DNA of 11,648 nt from Deltaproteobacteria bacterium (GTDB lineage Bacteria; Desulfobacterota; Syntrophia; Syntrophales; UBA5619). Location of the stretch: NCBI GenBank assembly GCA_026388345.1, contig JAPLJY010000330.1, forward strand, positions 1 to 11,648. The letters run 5' to 3'. How positions within the stretch are numbered: position 1 is the first letter of the stretch; each line of letters opens with the position of its first letter. A model generated the notes under the pieces. It made no database searches. It had not been told where the DNA came from and saw only the letters and a list, made by a program, of their open reading frames with translations. Both the position numbers and the translations under genes were made by a program. Shown here piece by piece: positions 1 to 9,115 of this stretch.

Positions 1-186
1 CAGATCCCCGTGGGCCAGGTTTGCTATCATATTCTTGATGTCCTTCTGTTTTTTCTGCTGAGGCCGGATCAGGAGAAAGTAAAAGATGCCGAAAAGAACC
101 GCCATCATGATGATGAAACTGAAATCGCCGCCGGCGGCGCCACCGCCACCTCCTCCCGGAATACCCATCGCATAAGCTGAATTCAT
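1..186 (-). CDS. yajC: YajC, preprotein translocase accessory subunit (partial, C-terminus outside window)
   Basis: YajC is a small inner-membrane protein of the SecDF-YajC complex that assists Sec-dependent export. The visible 62 codons start at the ATG read from 186 and run off the left edge in frame. Seen: a short Ala/Gly-rich N-terminus with a run of six glycines, one hydrophobic membrane segment at about residues 22-40 (FSFIIMMAVLFGIFYFLL), then the family's hallmark basic stretch IRPQQKKQK. A purine-rich GGGAGG lies 11-12 bases before the ATG. The gene starts 24 bp after the tgt stop on the same strand. The order queA-tgt-yajC-secD-secF is a well-known bacterial arrangement, so secD is expected just outside the window. 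Identity is secure; only the C-terminal part is missing. Confidence 0.95.
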   Translation of the reverse strand, partial: MNSAYAMGIPGGGGGGAAGGDFSFIIMMAVLFGIFYFLLIRPQQKKQKDIKNMIANLAHGDL

Positions 187-210
187 CAACGTAAAGTCCT
201 CCCTCTATGG

Positions 211-2426
<2,216 letters not shown>

Positions 2427-2462
2427 CTGAAGGCAAAACTCCATCCCTGCGAAAACTGCGGC

Positions 2463-2491
2463 ACATAATCAGAAATGGGATGGAAAGTCAA
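2463..2491 (-). promoter_or_regulatory. Sigma70-type promoter for queA-tgt-yajC
   Basis: On the minus strand, a -35 hexamer TTGACT (2491-2486) is followed after exactly 17 bases by a -10 hexamer TTATGT (2468-2463). Transcription would start near 2456, giving a leader of about 30 nt to the queA ATG at 2426. It lies just after the end of the DUF2065 gene, so the queuosine/Sec genes probably have their own promoter as well as any read-through. Evidence is hexamer match and position only. Confidence 0.6.
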
Positions 2492-2528
2492 CGGAAATTG
2501 ATATTTTACCGGCGTCTTTCGGCGGGCG

Positions 2529-2714
2529 TCACAACGTTCCGAAATAGACGAGGAGGAGGCCGAGGGTGACGGCGACGGCGCCCAGGATCCGGAGCGTCGT
2601 ATCGGGGATCTCCGTCAACCGGCGCAGGTAGGTCTTGATCTGGCTGGGGAAGGTGAAATAGGGGAGGCCTTCGATCACGAAGACCATCCCCAGCACGCAG
2701 AAAAAATATTTCAT
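2529..2714 (-). CDS. DUF2065 family small membrane protein (YjeT-like)
   Basis: This 61-residue protein has two hydrophobic segments (about residues 2-21 and 42-60) joined by a polar, basic linker. Seen: the start MKYFFCVLGMVFVIEGLPYF, the linker with FPSQIKTYL and the second helix with LGAVAVTLGLLLVY. This is the layout of DUF2065, the family of E. coli YjeT, where it lies near hflK-hflC. Its biochemical role is unknown. It starts inside the mazG stop codon (ATGA overlap at 2711-2714), so it is almost certainly translated by coupling to mazG. The ORF is short, but the overlap and the family-like sequence make it credible. Confidence 0.85.
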   Translation of the reverse strand: MKYFFCVLGMVFVIEGLPYFTFPSQIKTYLRRLTEIPDTTLRILGAVAVTLGLLLVYFGTL

Positions 2715-3514
2715 TTTCTCCCTTTATTTTTCTTGGCTTCCTCCCAGATCCGGTCCATTTCGGCCTGAGAGGAATCCCGGGGCGTCATTCCCCGAGCGGC
2801 GAGCTTGCGTTCGATATGGGAGAAGCGGTCGGTGAATTTCCGCAGCGAAGCGCGGAGCGCCCCCTCCGCATCCACCCGGACGAAACGGCAGAGGTTGACC
2901 AGCGTAAAGATCAGGTCGCCCGCCTCGTCCCGCATCCGTTCCGGTTGTTTCGTTTTCAGCGCGGCGCGGAACTCGGCCAGTTCCTCCTCGACTTTTTCCA
3001 GAACGCCTTCGGCGCCGGACCAGTCGAATCCGGCCGCAGAGGCGCGGGCGGTGATCCGCTGCGCCTTCGCCAGCGTGGAGAGTGAACGCGGGATGCCTGC
3101 GGTCAAAGAATCTCCCCCGGTTCCCTTGTGTTCCACCTCCGCTTTGATCCGTTCCCAGTTGGTGCGGACCTCCTCGACGCTATCGACCGCGGCGTCGCCA
3201 AAGACGTGGGGATGGCGCCGGACCATCTTGGCGGTGATCTCCGTAAGGACGTCGGCGGTCGTGAATTCACCCGCCTCCTCCGCCATCCGGGTGAGGAAGA
3301 GAATCTGAAAGAGGAGATCGCCGAGTTCCTCCCGGAGGTGGTCCGGCGGACCCTCCAGTGCCTCGAGGACCTCGTAGGCCTCTTCGATGAGGTAGCGGCC
3401 GATATCCGGCTTCGTCTGCGCCCGGTCCCAGGGACAACCGTCCGGTCCCCTCAGCCGGGCGATGAGCAAGAGCAGTTCCCGGAATTTCTCTTCGCATGCG
3501 GCGTTCGTTTTCAT
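2711..3514 (-). CDS. mazG: Nucleoside triphosphate pyrophosphohydrolase MazG
   Basis: MazG hydrolyses nucleoside triphosphates, including non-canonical ones, to monophosphates and pyrophosphate, and acts in cytoplasmic nucleotide-pool cleaning. The 267-residue product has the two-domain length of the E. coli-type enzyme. Seen: N-terminal GPDGCPWDRAQT (23-34), then the first metal site with Glu44, Glu45 and Glu48 (IEEAYEVLEAL) and Glu63/Asp66 (EELGD). A second copy has Glu177, Glu178, Glu181 and Glu197/Asp200 (DEAGD). Both domains therefore keep EExxE and ExxD; in E. coli MazG the C-terminal domain carries the main activity. The start is the ATG at 3514, preceded by GGAAAG at about 9 bases. 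It begins 22 bp after the Fe-S subunit gene stop and overlaps the DUF2065 start by 4 bp, so it sits inside the glcD-glcF-mazG transcript. Confidence 0.95.
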   Translation of the reverse strand: MKTNAACEEKFRELLLLIARLRGPDGCPWDRAQTKPDIGRYLIEEAYEVLEALEGPPDHLREELGDLLFQILFLTRMAEEAGEFTTADVLTEITAKMVRRHPHVFGDAAVDSVEEVRTNWERIKAEVEHKGTGGDSLTAGIPRSLSTLAKAQRITARASAAGFDWSGAEGVLEKVEEELAEFRAALKTKQPERMRDEAGDLIFTLVNLCRFVRVDAEGALRASLRKFTDRFSHIERKLAARGMTPRDSSQAEMDRIWEEAKKNKGRK

Positions 3515-3536
3515 GAAGCGGGGCTTTCCATGGGGT

Positions 3537-4847
3537 TCAGACCTGCGCCGGGGGGAGGGAGCGTCCCAGAAGCTCGACGATGTGCAGGACGGGCTGTTTC
3601 ATGCCCAGTTCCCGGACGCCCCAGGCGAGCTGGAGGTGGCAGCCGGGATTGGCCGTCACGAGGGCGTCGGCGCCGGTGGCCCGGACATTGGCGAGTTTCC
3701 GTTCGAGAATCCTGCGGCTCGTCTCCAGTTCCTTGAGCGCGAAGGAGCCTGCCATGCCGCAGCACCAGTTGGATTCCTTCATTTCCCGCAGTTCAACCCC
3801 GGGGATCGCCCGGATGACCTGGCGCGGCGGGCCGGAAAGGCCCTGGCCGTGAACGAGGTGGCAGGGTTCGTGATAGGTGACGCAGAGCGGCACCGGCCGG
3901 AGTTCTTCGGTCCGGATGCCCACCTCCGCAAGGAATTCGGAGATGTCGCGGATCTTTGCCCGGAAGCGGCCGACGCGCTCGTGACCGTCTTGTCCCTCCA
4001 GGAGTTCTTCATATTCCTTGAGAGCGCAGCCGCAGCCGGCGCAGTCGGTCACGATAAAATCCACACCGAGGGAAAGGAAGAGGTCGATGTTTATCCGGGC
4101 GAGACGACGGGCGGTTTCACGATCCCCTTCGGCCAGATGAGGGGCGCCGCAGCACTTGACCTCCTTCGGGGTGACGATATCGAAACCCTGCTGGGAGAGG
4201 ATTCGGGCCGTCTGTCGCGACACCTCGGGGAAGACCAGGCTCATGGCGCAGCCGAGGAAAAAGCCGACGCGGCCCCGTTTCTTTCCCAGCGCGGGGATCA
4301 TCTCGGGGATCTCCAGGCGGAGCGGTGGGGCAAGCGTCGGCAGAATCCCCTCCATCTTGGCCAGGACGCCGGGCAGGAACCGATTGATCCCGAGACGGCG
4401 GACCGCCCACTGGAGGCCGAGGCGCTGGTAGAGCCGGGCGGGAAGCATGGAGGTTTCCATCAGCGCGGGCGAGGGGAGCATCCGCTTCAGGATGAAATCC
4501 CGGAGCATTCCGGCAGGAAGGGAAGGGGGGTGGAAAACCTGCGCCTGGCTCCGGCAGAACTCCATGATCGTTCCAACGCGGACGCCCGACGGACAGGCCG
4601 TTGAGCAGGCCTTGCAGTCGAGACAGAGGAAGGCCTCGTCCCGGACGGCGGGGGTGAATTCCAGCTTCCCTTCCGCGACGGCGCGGACGAGGGCCGCCCG
4701 ACCCCGGGGGCTGGACCTTTCCCGGTTCGTCAAGGCGTAGGTGGGGCAGACCGCGAGACAGAAGCCGCAGCGCATGCACTGGAGAATGGATTCATAAGCC
4801 GGGGCGTCATCCGGATGAAAATGGCCTGTCGGGGATTGCTCAGCCAT
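3537..4847 (-). CDS. glcF: GlcF-like Fe-S subunit of glycolate / 2-hydroxyacid dehydrogenase
   Basis: This 436-residue soluble protein should carry electrons from the adjacent FAD subunit towards the quinone pool or another acceptor. Seen: two ferredoxin-type 4Fe-4S motifs, CxxCxxCxxxCP at Cys24, 27, 30, 34 and Cys75, 78, 81, 85. Two CCG-type domains follow: FFLGC (196-200) with KCCGAPH (231-237), and YHEPCH (325-330) with WCCGMAGSF (361-369). Further cysteines are at 269, 272 and 403. This is the architecture of GlcF and related lactate or glycerol-3-phosphate dehydrogenase subunits. The start ATG at 4847 overlaps the glcD end by 8 bp and has GGGAGGG five bases before it. The substrate cannot be decided from this subunit; glycolate and D-lactate are the main options. 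All cluster cysteines appear intact. Confidence 0.87.
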   Translation of the reverse strand: MAEQSPTGHFHPDDAPAYESILQCMRCGFCLAVCPTYALTNRERSSPRGRAALVRAVAEGKLEFTPAVRDEAFLCLDCKACSTACPSGVRVGTIMEFCRSQAQVFHPPSLPAGMLRDFILKRMLPSPALMETSMLPARLYQRLGLQWAVRRLGINRFLPGVLAKMEGILPTLAPPLRLEIPEMIPALGKKRGRVGFFLGCAMSLVFPEVSRQTARILSQQGFDIVTPKEVKCCGAPHLAEGDRETARRLARINIDLFLSLGVDFIVTDCAGCGCALKEYEELLEGQDGHERVGRFRAKIRDISEFLAEVGIRTEELRPVPLCVTYHEPCHLVHGQGLSGPPRQVIRAIPGVELREMKESNWCCGMAGSFALKELETSRRILERKLANVRATGADALVTANPGCHLQLAWGVRELGMKQPVLHIVELLGRSLPPAQV

Positions 4848-6267
4848 TTGTCCCTCCCGGAATCTTCACCCCAGCGGAAACCCCCTCATCGAGGAAGATT
4901 TTTCCCGGATTGAGGCGGCCGTCCGGATCGAAGCCTTTCTTGATCCGGCGCATGACCTCCATTCCCCCCGCCCCGAACTGACGCAGCAGGTAGCCCTTCT
5001 TGGCGATGCCGATCCCGTGTTCGCCGGAGACGGTGCCCCCCATTGAGAGCACCTTTTCGTAGAGGTCGGAAAAGAAGGCGTGGACTCTGGCGACCTCTTC
5101 ATGGTTCCGTTCGTCGGTCACCGCCGTGGGGTGGAGGTTGCCGTCGCCGGCGTGGCCGAAGGTGGCGACGCGGATACCGTATTTTTCCTTGAGACGTTCG
5201 ATCTCGGCGAAGGTTTCGGCGAGGCGGCTCCGGGGAACGGTGGCGTCCTCGAGGATGGTGGTCGGCGACACGCGGGCCACGGCCGAAAGGGCGGTCCGCC
5301 GTGCGGCGGCGAGTTGGGCGGCCTCCTCCGCGTTTTTGGCCTGGCGAATCACGTCCGCCCGGACCTCCTCGAGGATCTTCCGAACCCCCTCCGCCTCCTC
5401 GGCAACGACCGCGGGGTGGCCGTCCACCTCGATCAGCAGGAGCGCCCCCATCTCGCGCGGGAGGCCGATCCCGGCGTAGTCCTCGACGCAGTTGATCGTC
5501 GTTTTGTCCATGATCTCGAGGGTCGCGGGGATGATCCGGGCGGCGATGATTCTGGAGACCGCCTCGCCGGCGGTACGGATGTCCCGGAAATAGGCCAGAA
5601 GCGTCCGCTTGTCCTGCGGCGGGTTGATCAGACGGACCGTCACCTCGGTAATGATTCCGAGGGTTCCCTCGCTGCCGACCAGCAGATCCCGCAGGGAGTA
5701 GCCGGCCACATCCTTGACGCATTTGTTCCCGGCGATAAACTCCGTTCCGTCGTACAGCAGACCCGAGAGGGCCATCACATAGTTCCGGGTGACGCCGTAT
5801 TTGAGACCCCGGAGGCCGCCCGCGTTCTCTGCGACATTGCCGCCGAGCGTCGATACGTTCTGGGATCCGGGGTCGGGCGGGTAGAAAAGACCCCGGGCCG
5901 CCGCGGCATTGAAAAGATCGATTGTGATGACGCCCGCTTCGGCGGTCGCGGTCAGGTTTTCCTCATCGATCTCCAGGATCCGGTTCATCCGGGTGAGGCC
6001 GAGAACCATGCCGCCCACTGCCGGTGTGCTTCCCCCGGAGAGTCCCGTCGCCGCGCCGCGCGGGGTTACGGCAAGCCCCTCCTGCCGGCTCACCTCCAGG
6101 GCGGCCTCCAACCCCTCCCGGTTTTCCGGGAAGACGGCTACCTCCGGAAGCCCTGTGATTTCCGGTGTCGCATCGTAACCGTAGACGAGGAGATCTTCTC
6201 TCTCATGATATACGTTTCCGGCGCCGACCTTCTGCCGGAGTTGATCGATGACGGTTCTGTTCAGCAT
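4840..6267 (-). CDS. glcD: FAD-linked oxidase, glycolate/D-lactate dehydrogenase GlcD-like subunit
   Basis: This is the flavoprotein that oxidises a 2-hydroxyacid such as glycolate or D-lactate to the 2-keto acid. The 475-residue product has the length of GlcD. Seen: FAD_binding_4 (PCMH-type) signatures TPRGAATGLSGG (68-79), PPDPGSQNVSTLGGNVAENA (130-149) and DLLVGSEGTLGIITE (194-208). The C-terminal FAD-oxidase domain has FGHAGDGNLHP (370-380), SGEHGIGIAKKGYL (414-427) and FDPDGRLNPGKIF (446-458). The frame is open 29 codons further upstream to 6354, but that stretch enters the palindromic repeat and has no ribosome site. The ATG at 6267 has GAGAGG six bases before it. It is the first gene of the operon with the Fe-S subunit, mazG and the DUF2065 gene. 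Substrate is uncertain; some anaerobes use such pairs for lactate. Confidence 0.88.
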   Translation of the reverse strand: MLNRTVIDQLRQKVGAGNVYHEREDLLVYGYDATPEITGLPEVAVFPENREGLEAALEVSRQEGLAVTPRGAATGLSGGSTPAVGGMVLGLTRMNRILEIDEENLTATAEAGVITIDLFNAAAARGLFYPPDPGSQNVSTLGGNVAENAGGLRGLKYGVTRNYVMALSGLLYDGTEFIAGNKCVKDVAGYSLRDLLVGSEGTLGIITEVTVRLINPPQDKRTLLAYFRDIRTAGEAVSRIIAARIIPATLEIMDKTTINCVEDYAGIGLPREMGALLLIEVDGHPAVVAEEAEGVRKILEEVRADVIRQAKNAEEAAQLAAARRTALSAVARVSPTTILEDATVPRSRLAETFAEIERLKEKYGIRVATFGHAGDGNLHPTAVTDERNHEEVARVHAFFSDLYEKVLSMGGTVSGEHGIGIAKKGYLLRQFGAGGMEVMRRIKKGFDPDGRLNPGKIFLDEGVSAGVKIPGGTNG

Positions 6268-6340
6268 GGCGTGCCTCTCAAGATGGAAGAAATTGAACGG
6301 AACTGATGACCCCCGCCCTTTCCAAAAGCGATGCACCGGA

Positions 6341-6469
6341 TGCAGGCTGTTCAAAAATGTCCGGATGCAAGGCCCCCGAGATCCTGATCCGTGAGGCGTA
6401 CTTGACGAGTACGTTGAACGGCTAAGGATGAGGGAAACGCAGTAGATGGGTGTTTTTCAACAGCCTGCA
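6341..6469. repeat. 129-bp palindromic dispersed repeat (MITE/REP-like)
   Basis: The ends are inverted repeats of 17 bp with one mismatch: TGCAGGCTGTTCAAAAA at 6341-6357 and its complement at 6453-6469. The centre holds a perfect hairpin CGTACT-TGACG-AGTACG at 6397-6413. A 9-bp direct repeat CCGGATGCA also occurs at 6336-6344 and 6361-6369. There is no ORF of note inside. I recall near-identical intergenic elements ending in GCAGGCTGTTCAAAAA from syntrophic deltaproteobacteria, but cannot check copy number here. It lies between the predicted glcD promoter and the glcD start, so it would be transcribed as leader RNA. Confidence 0.75.
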
Positions 6470-6492
6470 AAGAGTTTGCGCATCCCAGGCGT

Positions 6493-6521
6493 TATATAGA
6501 GGCATGACCCGGAAGTGTCAA
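6493..6521 (-). promoter_or_regulatory. Consensus sigma70-type promoter for glcD-glcF-mazG operon
   Basis: On the minus strand there is a perfect -35 hexamer TTGACA (6521-6516), a spacer of 17 bases (6515-6499) and a -10 hexamer TATATA (6498-6493). Transcription would start near 6486 and read through the palindromic repeat for about 220 nt before the glcD ATG at 6267. This is the best promoter match I found in the window. The start point is inferred from spacing. Confidence 0.7.
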
Positions 6522-6543
6522 GGCGAAAATAAACGGGAAACGA

Positions 6544-6564
6544 AATACAAATAATCCTTGTATT
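6544..6564. promoter_or_regulatory. Operator-like inverted repeat AATACAA-N7-TTGTATT
   Basis: Seven perfectly complementary bases flank a seven-base centre (ATAATCC). The site lies 22 bp upstream of the -35 box of the glcD promoter and about 160 bp before the divergent dehydrogenase gene. Its size and symmetry suit a dimeric regulator of the TetR or GntR kind, but no regulator gene is present in the window and the match could be chance in AT-rich DNA. Confidence 0.35.
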
Positions 6565-6722
6565 CATTGCATTCCTATGCCATTTGCTTTTTCGACCATG
6601 CGGGCAACCGCAGATCAGGAACCCATCATTGTTTGTTCGAAAAGACCCAGCCGGCAAAGCTTCACCGGGGATCCATTTGCACACGGCAATCAAAACCGTA
6701 GATCAAAAAAGGGGGGAAGGCG

Positions 6723-7598
6723 ATGAAAGTGGAGGAGATCAAAAAAATCTTGGTCATCGGTTCCGGGACGATGGGGCAGCAGATCGGTTTTGTCTGCGCA
6801 ATGAAGGGTTATGACGTGGCGCTCTATGATCTGTCGGAGGAACTGCTGGTCAAAGCCGTGGCAGGAATCCGGAAGATTGCGAATGGTTTTGTAAAGGCAA
6901 ACCGCTTGTCCGAGGAGGAGGCCGCTGCGGCGATCAACCGGATTTCCCGGTCCGCCGATCCGCAGAAGGCCGGCGGCGATGCCGATTTTGTCAGCGAATC
7001 GGTTCCCGAAGACCCTGCGTTAAAAGGAGAGATATTCGGGCTTTTCAATAAAATATGCCCGGATCATACCATATTTACCACCAATACTTCGACGCTCGTG
7101 CCGTCCATGTTTGCCGAAGCGACGGGCCGTCCGGATCGGTTCGCCGCCTTTCATTTCCATGACGTCCGGTTCACGAACCTTGTGGATATCATGCCTCACC
7201 CAAGTACCTCGGAAGAAACGATCAAAATGATCGAGGATTTCGCGCACAAAATCGGGCAGAATCCCATCACATTGAAAAAAGAAAACAGCGGATACGTATT
7301 CAACGCGATGTTGTCGGCCCTGTTGGATTCGGCAGCAACACTGGCGGCGAACGACGTTTCGACCGTGGAAGATATCGACAGATCATGGATGGCGGTTTTC
7401 CATATGCCGGTCGGCCCTTTTGGGATCATCGATTCGATCGGTCTGGAAACGGTCTGGAAGATCAATGACTTCTGGGCCACCAAGTTAAATCATATTCAAT
7501 TCAGAAAAAACGCCGATTTTATCAAACAGTATATCGATCAGGGACTGCTGGGAACAAAATCCGGAGAGGGTTTTTATAAATATCCTGACCCTGAATAA
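6723..7598 (+). CDS. 3-hydroxyacyl-CoA dehydrogenase family protein (variant active-site loop)
   Basis: This NAD-dependent dehydrogenase would interconvert 3-hydroxyacyl-CoA and 3-ketoacyl-CoA. The 291 residues contain an N-terminal Rossmann domain with GSGTMGQQIG (13-22) and acidic Asp36 for the NAD ribose, then NTST (121-124), and a C-terminal domain with GPFGIIDSIGLET (231-243). By alignment from memory to human HADH, the catalytic His is His144, the NAD/substrate Asn is Asn194 (ENSGYVFNAML), and the catalytic Glu is replaced by Asp155 in HFHDVRFTNLVDIMPHP, which is also one residue shorter than the usual HFFNP loop. I recall a subfamily with the HFH...VDIMPHP pattern, so the loop is probably a subfamily trait. 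The ATG is preceded by GGGGGGAAGG. The gene stands alone on the plus strand, looks more AT-rich than its neighbours, and has no beta-oxidation genes nearby, so the true substrate is open. Confidence 0.85.
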   Translation: MKVEEIKKILVIGSGTMGQQIGFVCAMKGYDVALYDLSEELLVKAVAGIRKIANGFVKANRLSEEEAAAAINRISRSADPQKAGGDADFVSESVPEDPALKGEIFGLFNKICPDHTIFTTNTSTLVPSMFAEATGRPDRFAAFHFHDVRFTNLVDIMPHPSTSEETIKMIEDFAHKIGQNPITLKKENSGYVFNAMLSALLDSAATLAANDVSTVEDIDRSWMAVFHMPVGPFGIIDSIGLETVWKINDFWATKLNHIQFRKNADFIKQYIDQGLLGTKSGEGFYKYPDPE

Positions 7599-7699
7599 TA
7601 GGAAGGCGGATTTTACGACGAATAAAAAGTCGTCATGAATTAAAATATACAACATGGGAAATATCAGCCGCAAACGGCCGGTCATCTTCGCAGGAATCT

Positions 7700-9115
7700 T
7701 CACATCTCTTCCTCCTTTGAGGAGGAGCCGGCGAGCCAACCCATGAAACGCGCCGGCCAGCGAAGAGGGCTGCGCAGGAATCGCCAGGCGGAATTCGCCG
7801 CCGCGAGTGGCGCGCCGCCCAGAACCATCTCTCCGTAGACTTCCCGGTTGTAGGCGCCGATGATGAGTTCGATCGGCGGTTTCAGTGCGGGAAAACGGGC
7901 ATTCAAACGCGTCCCGAACTCGAGAGGCGTCTCGCTGCGATCGTGCGGAAAACCGCTGCGGCCGGCCCATCCCAAAAGGGCGCCGTACAGTTCGGCCGCC
8001 TTTTGATAACCCCTTACGCCGCAGAAAATCTTCATACAGGTGCCGGCCAGAAAAGCCCACAGCGCCGCGAACCGCGACCAGATCGATTGCGTTTGGCGTC
8101 CGCTACCCTCTGTCCTCGAGAGGAGCCATTTCAGGGTATAGAAGAGAGCGACGGCAGAGACAATGAGAAGCGCGAGCAGCATCAGCCCCCAAAGCCCCCA
8201 GCCCAGGACTTTTTCCAGGAGTTCCATCAACCAGCCGTGCGTCTGCGGCGCGATCTTATCCCAATCGGCGAGAGACGAGGATTTCGTCGCAACCTCAGCG
8301 GGATGATTGCCGCGCGGTCCGAAGACAAAGCGCAAGACGGCGATCAGTACAGGGACGAGCGGCCTGCCGATAACCGCGAGTGCTCGGTACCCCATCTGCG
8401 CGGCCGCGGTCAGGCCGGGCAGGAAAAAGAGCAGCAGCCCTCCGGTCCCGAGAAGTACGACCGCGACAAAACTCATAATGACGCCGATCCCGCGGTACCT
8501 GGGGAGAAAGGCTTTTGAAGCGGTTCCCCGCATCCGGTCCATTCCGATCGATAAAAGTCCGAACAGGAAGAAGGGAAAAACGAAGAGCAACGAGAGGGAA
8601 TCTTCTGCCATCAGTTCCCCTTTTGTCAGCGCAATGAGTTTGATAATGAAGAGCGCAAAAAAGGCCGCAAGGCCGAGATCGAAGCGGTTGCACGCGCTGT
8701 AATATTCCTTTGGCCTCCGGGCAAGGGTCACTCCTCCTGTCCACAGGATTATGATCAGGAAGAGATTCAACGAAAGGATGAACCATTCCAGCACACCCCG
8801 CGAACCATCAAAAAACACGGCGAGCCAGCCGCCGTCCAGGAGCGGATAAGAACCGTAATAAATCCCATGGATCACCAGCAGCGCCGCGCAAATCAGCCCC
8901 AATATCTCAATCCCCAGGACACTGGCGATCCTCCATCCCTTTCCCGTCGAGAAATGGGTGACGTAACCTGCCAGCGCAAAAGCGGCGATGGTCTCGAAAA
9001 AAGGGAAAGGGCGATGCATGATCACAAGCGATAAGAACATGGCCCAACCCAGGAACCAGCTCAACTCCATTGCCCCGTTCACGAGATACCAGAGCATCCC
9101 CTTTCGAACATCCAT
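7700..9115 (-). CDS. Polytopic membrane protein with C-terminal DUF4129-like region
   Basis: The 471-residue product has about eight or nine hydrophobic segments between residues 9 and 332, for example 14-33, 64-86, 108-131, 147-164, 173-191, 209-233 and 306-332. Its hydrophilic C-terminal part contains YGALLGWAGRSG (377-388), SETPLEFGTRL (394-404) and YNREVYGE (422-429). This resembles DUF4129, the domain that ends TgpA-type transglutaminases in MoxR-DUF58 operons. No transglutaminase core or clear Cys-His-Asp triad region is visible between membrane part and tail, so this is a transglutaminase-less form or a separate family. It starts in a TGATG overlap with the DUF58 stop and has GAGGGG eight bases before its ATG, so it is coupled to that gene. 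It ends 102 bp from the convergent dehydrogenase gene. Function is unknown; a membrane partner for the MoxR/DUF58 pair is an inference. Confidence 0.78.
   Translation of the reverse strand: MDVRKGMLWYLVNGAMELSWFLGWAMFLSLVIMHRPFPFFETIAAFALAGYVTHFSTGKGWRIASVLGIEILGLICAALLVIHGIYYGSYPLLDGGWLAVFFDGSRGVLEWFILSLNLFLIIILWTGGVTLARRPKEYYSACNRFDLGLAAFFALFIIKLIALTKGELMAEDSLSLLFVFPFFLFGLLSIGMDRMRGTASKAFLPRYRGIGVIMSFVAVVLLGTGGLLLFFLPGLTAAAQMGYRALAVIGRPLVPVLIAVLRFVFGPRGNHPAEVATKSSSLADWDKIAPQTHGWLMELLEKVLGWGLWGLMLLALLIVSAVALFYTLKWLLSRTEGSGRQTQSIWSRFAALWAFLAGTCMKIFCGVRGYQKAAELYGALLGWAGRSGFPHDRSETPLEFGTRLNARFPALKPPIELIIGAYNREVYGEMVLGGAPLAAANSAWRFLRSPLRWPARFMGWLAGSSSKEEEM

Larger units (their letters stand above)
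6268..6722. other. Divergent intergenic region between glcD and the 3-hydroxyacyl-CoA dehydrogenase gene
   Basis: This is the largest gene-free stretch in the window (455 bp). It holds, from left to right, the glcD ribosome site, the 129-bp palindromic repeat, the minus-strand promoter and a 7-7-7 inverted repeat, each listed separately. A small hairpin TGCGG-GCAA-CCGCA lies near 6599-6612. No convincing plus-strand promoter was found for the dehydrogenase; the best candidate is a weak TTGCAC-N16-TAGATC at 6677-6704. The short ORFs in this stretch are not supported by a ribosome site or recognisable protein. Confidence 0.7.

Noticed and set aside
3462..4604. Plus-strand open frame of 380 codons opposite glcF and the start of mazG
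   Set aside because: It spans two convincing minus-strand genes, has a His/Arg/Gly-rich composition typical of antisense frames and no ribosome site of its own.
5080..6306. Plus-strand open frame of 408 codons opposite glcD
   Set aside because: The minus-strand GlcD has all FAD-binding and C-terminal motifs; the plus frame is its reverse-complement shadow.
6268..6354. 29-codon upstream extension of the GlcD frame
   Set aside because: It enters the palindromic repeat and lacks a ribosome site, while the ATG at 6267 has GAGAGG at ideal spacing.
6677..6704. Possible promoter TTGCAC-N16-TAGATC for the dehydrogenase gene
   Set aside because: Both hexamers match poorly and it would leave a leader of only about 10-15 nt; kept as a remark only.
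7615..7633. Possible terminator ACGAC-N9-GTCGT after the dehydrogenase gene
   Set aside because: The stem is only 5 bp and no T-run follows on either strand, so it is too weak to call; a small GCCG-CAAA-CGGC hairpin at 7667-7678 fails for the same reason.
7485..8060. Minus-strand open frame of 191 codons overlapping the dehydrogenase end and the DUF4129 gene end
   Set aside because: It overlaps two better-supported genes in other frames, and its Arg-rich sequence with no motif suggests a shadow frame.
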